Notes under the pieces: model-generated
Databases searched by the model: none
What the model saw: the letters and a program-made list of their open reading frames with translations, nothing else
Told to the model about the DNA's origin: nothing
Program-made: the position numbers and the translations under genes
Assembly: GCF_000621745.1 (NCBI RefSeq)
Contig: NZ_JHXK01000035.1
Span: 1 to 59,418, forward strand
From: Clostridium beijerinckii HUN142
Lineage (GTDB): Bacteria; Bacillota; Clostridia; Clostridiales; Clostridiaceae
Direction of reading: 5' to 3'
Length of the DNA: 59,418 nt
Shown: positions 57,609 through 59,418 of the stretch, one piece after another
How positions within the stretch are numbered: the first letter of the stretch is position 1
Layout of the letters: every line of letters starts with the position of its first letter

Positions 57609-58037
57609 ATGTATTTAATAATCTCATTACTAGCATTACCAGTATTAATAAAATTATTCACAAATTTAAGTTTAAGAAAGCTTAGCCTATTACCTAGAAC
57701 AGTTATAACAGCAGAAATGGTGATAGAGGATATGAACAGACATAAGATAAGACCATTAAAGGTAGAAATGAAATATAATTATACTCAAAAACTATTTCAT
57801 GACAATCTTAGGGACAAAGAACTTAGCAGAGAAAGGATATTAGCTATAAGATACTACTTAGAAAAGAGTGTAAAGCAGTATGAACATAAGAAGTTTAAAA
57901 ATGATGCGCATGCTATTTACACAATGCTTAAAGCTAAAGATATTACTGTTAGAAACTTAGATATAGTACAATCTTTAATTTCCACAGGACCTAAACCAAT
58001 AGATCCTAATTGGATTAATATTGCTGCTATTAAATAA
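57609..58037 (+). CDS. hypothetical protein with N-terminal membrane segment
   Basis: A 142-residue protein: one membrane segment (MYLIISLLALPVLIKLFTNL), then a basic helical domain (NYTQKLFHDNLRDKELSRER; HAIYTMLKAKDITVRNLDIV). AAAGGATGATG supports ATG 57609, although ATGs 57600 and 57603 are near. A terminator follows. Unknown function. Confidence 0.65.
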   Translation: MYLIISLLALPVLIKLFTNLSLRKLSLLPRTVITAEMVIEDMNRHKIRPLKVEMKYNYTQKLFHDNLRDKELSRERILAIRYYLEKSVKQYEHKKFKNDAHAIYTMLKAKDITVRNLDIVQSLISTGPKPIDPNWINIAAIK

Positions 58038-58044
58038 CCAGTTT

Positions 58045-58078
58045 AAAGACCAAGATATTTAATTATCCTGGTCTTTTT
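58045..58078 (+). terminator. rho-independent terminator
   Basis: AAAGACCA and GATA pair with TATC and TGGTCTTT (one mismatch pair between), then TTATT. Related to the stem at 59226. Confidence 0.85.
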
Positions 58079-58138
58079 ATTAATACAGAAATAGTATAAA
58101 ATTACTATAAAGAAATTAAGAAACGTAGGAGGAGTATT

Positions 58139-58465
58139 ATGCTAGAAATAATGAAAGCAAAAGAAAAAGTTGTTTCAGAAATATTTAGCGATACAGAGAA
58201 AAAACTAGAGAAGATTATATCAGAAGAATTTAAAGATTTTGAAGTTGTAAAGGTGACTAGCAGAGCATTTCATGATGAGCTAGAACTGCAAAAGGATGGG
58301 AAAAAAATAAAATTTCATTTAGCATCAACAAGATATGAGCGTAAAGATAGAAACGAAAAGAACAAAGGTTTATATTTCAGACGATTAAATGGCAGTACTT
58401 TAGAGTTTGATAAAAAAAAATTTAAAGAAATCCAGGAAAGATTGCAAGCATTATATGAAAGATAA
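58139..58465 (+). CDS. hypothetical protein
   Basis: A 108-residue highly charged helical protein (MLEIMKAKEKVVSEIFSDTE; KKIKFHLASTRYERKDRNEK). GTAGGAGGAG precedes the ATG. No family recognised. Confidence 0.65.
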   Translation: MLEIMKAKEKVVSEIFSDTEKKLEKIISEEFKDFEVVKVTSRAFHDELELQKDGKKIKFHLASTRYERKDRNEKNKGLYFRRLNGSTLEFDKKKFKEIQERLQALYER

Positions 58466-58482
58466 AGATTAATTCATCTAAT

Positions 58483-58508
58483 AGAGGCCATGAGGTCTCT
58501 TTTGTTAT
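58483..58508 (+). terminator. rho-independent terminator
   Basis: AGAGGCC pairs with GGTCTCT around ATGA, then TTTGTTATTT. Confidence 0.7.
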
Positions 58509-58566
58509 TTACAAAAGAAGTAAAAAGTAGTAATATATAAGCAAACACACATTCGTACAAACGTAC
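58508..58566 (+). promoter_or_regulatory. promoter and operator of the LexA-like gene
   Basis: -35 TTTACA (58508-58513), 17-bp spacer, -10 TAATAT (58531-58536). Just downstream, CGTACAAACGTAC (58554-58566) contains GTAC-AAAC-GTAC, a near relative of the LexA box CGAACNNNNGTTCG (A and T exchanged in each arm). This suggests autoregulation. Confidence 0.65.
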
Positions 58567-58601
58567 ATTCGCACAATGATTGACAAAAGGGGATGAATAA
58601 T

Positions 58602-59207
58602 ATGGAAGAGGGAATAAGTAAACAAAGAGAGGTATATGAATTTTTAAAAGAATATGTTGAAAGTAAAGGGTATCCACCATCAGTTAGGGAAATTTGTAAA
58701 GCTGTTTCATTAGCATCAACATCAACTGTTCATGGTCATTTACAAAGATTAGAGAAAAAAGGATTAATAAAAAGAGATCCGTCTAAGCCAAGGGCTTTAG
58801 AAATATTAGAAAATTCACCACATAAAAGAGAAATGATTAATATCCCGATAATAAATAAGGTAGTAGATGGAGTGCCGATACTATCTAGGGAAAATATTGA
58901 AGATACGTTTCCACTACCGCTAGACTTTATAAAACATGATAGGGAGTTATTTATGGTTAGAGTTTTAGATGATAGTATGATTAATGCAGGAATTAGAGAA
59001 TTGGATTTGGCGATAATAGAAAAAGATGACAAAGCAAAAAATGGAGATATAGTGGCAGTTGCAATTTATGGCTATATTAATATAAAGAGATATTTTATAG
59101 AAAAAGATCATATAAGACTTCAACCTGAAAATGATGCTATGGAGCCATTATTAACAAATGAGTGTAATATAATAGGCAAACTTGTAGGAATTTTTAGATC
59201 TTTCTAA
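58602..59207 (+). CDS. lexA: LexA-like repressor with altered cleavage site
   Basis: A 201-residue LexA homologue. Winged HTH at about 1-65 (YPPSVREICKAVSLASTSTV, then HGHLQRLEKKGLI), close to the standard LexA recognition helix, then the S24 domain with Ser125 (LDDSMINAGI) and Lys162 (YINIKRYF). The cleavage site, normally Ala-Gly, reads VVDGVP with Asp89-Gly90. The dyad is intact but cleavage may be impaired. It may bind LexA boxes and dampen or rewire SOS control of the phage or host. AAAGGGG supports ATG 58602. Confidence 0.9.
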   Translation: MEEGISKQREVYEFLKEYVESKGYPPSVREICKAVSLASTSTVHGHLQRLEKKGLIKRDPSKPRALEILENSPHKREMINIPIINKVVDGVPILSRENIEDTFPLPLDFIKHDRELFMVRVLDDSMINAGIRELDLAIIEKDDKAKNGDIVAVAIYGYINIKRYFIEKDHIRLQPENDAMEPLLTNECNIIGKLVGIFRSF

Positions 59208-59225
59208 TTTAATATATAAATTTAA

Positions 59226-59257
59226 AAGACTAGGATAACTAAATATCCTGGTCTTCC
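59226..59257 (+). terminator. hairpin after the LexA-like gene
   Basis: AAGACTAGGATA pairs with TATCCTGGTCTT (one wobble); CCTC rather than a T run follows, so termination would be weak. Stem resembles that at 58045-58078. Confidence 0.55.
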
Positions 59258-59323
59258 TCACTATCAGGAATACAGATATAAAAGACAACTACTATAAGGA
59301 TCCAGAAGTATGTAATTTTATAA

Positions 59324-59418
59324 ATAAAATGTTACTGATATATAAAGAATTTTTTAAAGGCTAAGCGAAAGTTTTAGATTTATTTTTTTACTGGTATTTA
59401 TGATGGTTAGGTTGTGCA
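59324..59418. repeat. 95-bp direct terminal repeat, right copy
   Basis: Identical to 1-95. The last bases (GGTTGTGCA) fall in the centre of the candidate attP, which is complete only across the circular junction. Confidence 0.93.

Noticed and set aside
1..59418. tRNA, rRNA or tmRNA genes
   Set aside because: No cloverleaf-like or conserved RNA-gene sequence was noticed by eye. A tRNAscan-type search would be needed to exclude them fully.

Overview
The window is a low-GC (visibly AT-rich, roughly 30% G+C), densely packed genome of a temperate, tailed, siphovirus-type phage from a Clostridium-like Firmicute. Evidence for the host group is the codon use, strong AGGAGG-type ribosome binding sites, common TTG/GTG starts, and protein types (large serine integrase, ImmA-like protease, ORF6C antirepressor, SPP1-like portal, LexA of the Gram-positive SOS type). 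The first 95 bases (1-95) are repeated exactly as the last 95 (59324-59418), so the sequence is most simply a closed circle of about 59,323 bp cut open at an arbitrary or graph-defined point. The repeat ends inside a candidate attP.

Layout. 66-116: candidate attP. 118-2533 (minus strand): serine integrase, ImmA-like protease and CI-like repressor. 2584-2754: genetic switch with six copies of a 17-bp palindromic operator. 2769-7073 (plus): Cro-like protein, antirepressor, AbrB-like regulator and many small early proteins. 7074-14754: recombination and replication block (Rad52/Sak-type annealing protein, replication initiator, DnaB helicase, YopX, RuvC-like resolvase, SSB). 15042-16805: a structured RNA leader before a PP-loop (PAPS reductase-like) enzyme, then a dCTP deaminase. 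16795-19816: small proteins ending with an ArpU-like putative late regulator. 19.9-22.5 kb: an island of small accessory genes, most with their own promoter or terminator (Cys-rich protein under an SOS-box-like palindrome, FtsH-extracellular-domain protein, Gly/Arg/Tyr repeat peptide, HEPN-like protein). 23.5-47.2 kb: packaging, head, tail and lysis genes in the usual siphovirus order, with a serine recombinase plus GIY-YIG cassette inserted between the terminase subunits and a MuF head protein carrying a zincin-like C-terminus.

47.4-54 kb: lysogenic-conversion (moron) region. It holds a two-gene operon with a winged-helix/zinc-ribbon/PD-(D/E)XK nuclease, a small membrane protein, a soluble PocR-type chemoreceptor, zinc-binding and HTH proteins, and a lipoprotein. 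54.2-59.2 kb: a plasmid-like block (XRE regulator, FtsK/SpoIIIE ATPase, replication-relaxation protein, inverted repeats that could be an origin) followed by a LexA-like repressor. This suggests the element may persist as an extrachromosomal phage-plasmid as well as, or instead of, integrating. Recombination arms like those of attP recur at 51834-51886, on the other side of the plasmid-like block.

How the parts may work together (inference): the CI-like repressor acts on the six operators; ImmA protease, the ORF6C antirepressor and the LexA-like protein give several induction inputs; the ArpU-like protein would turn on the late operon, which contains internal terminators; and the moron region supplies candidate defence, superinfection-exclusion and signalling functions to the lysogen. 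All functions are read from sequence by eye; no database search was run.
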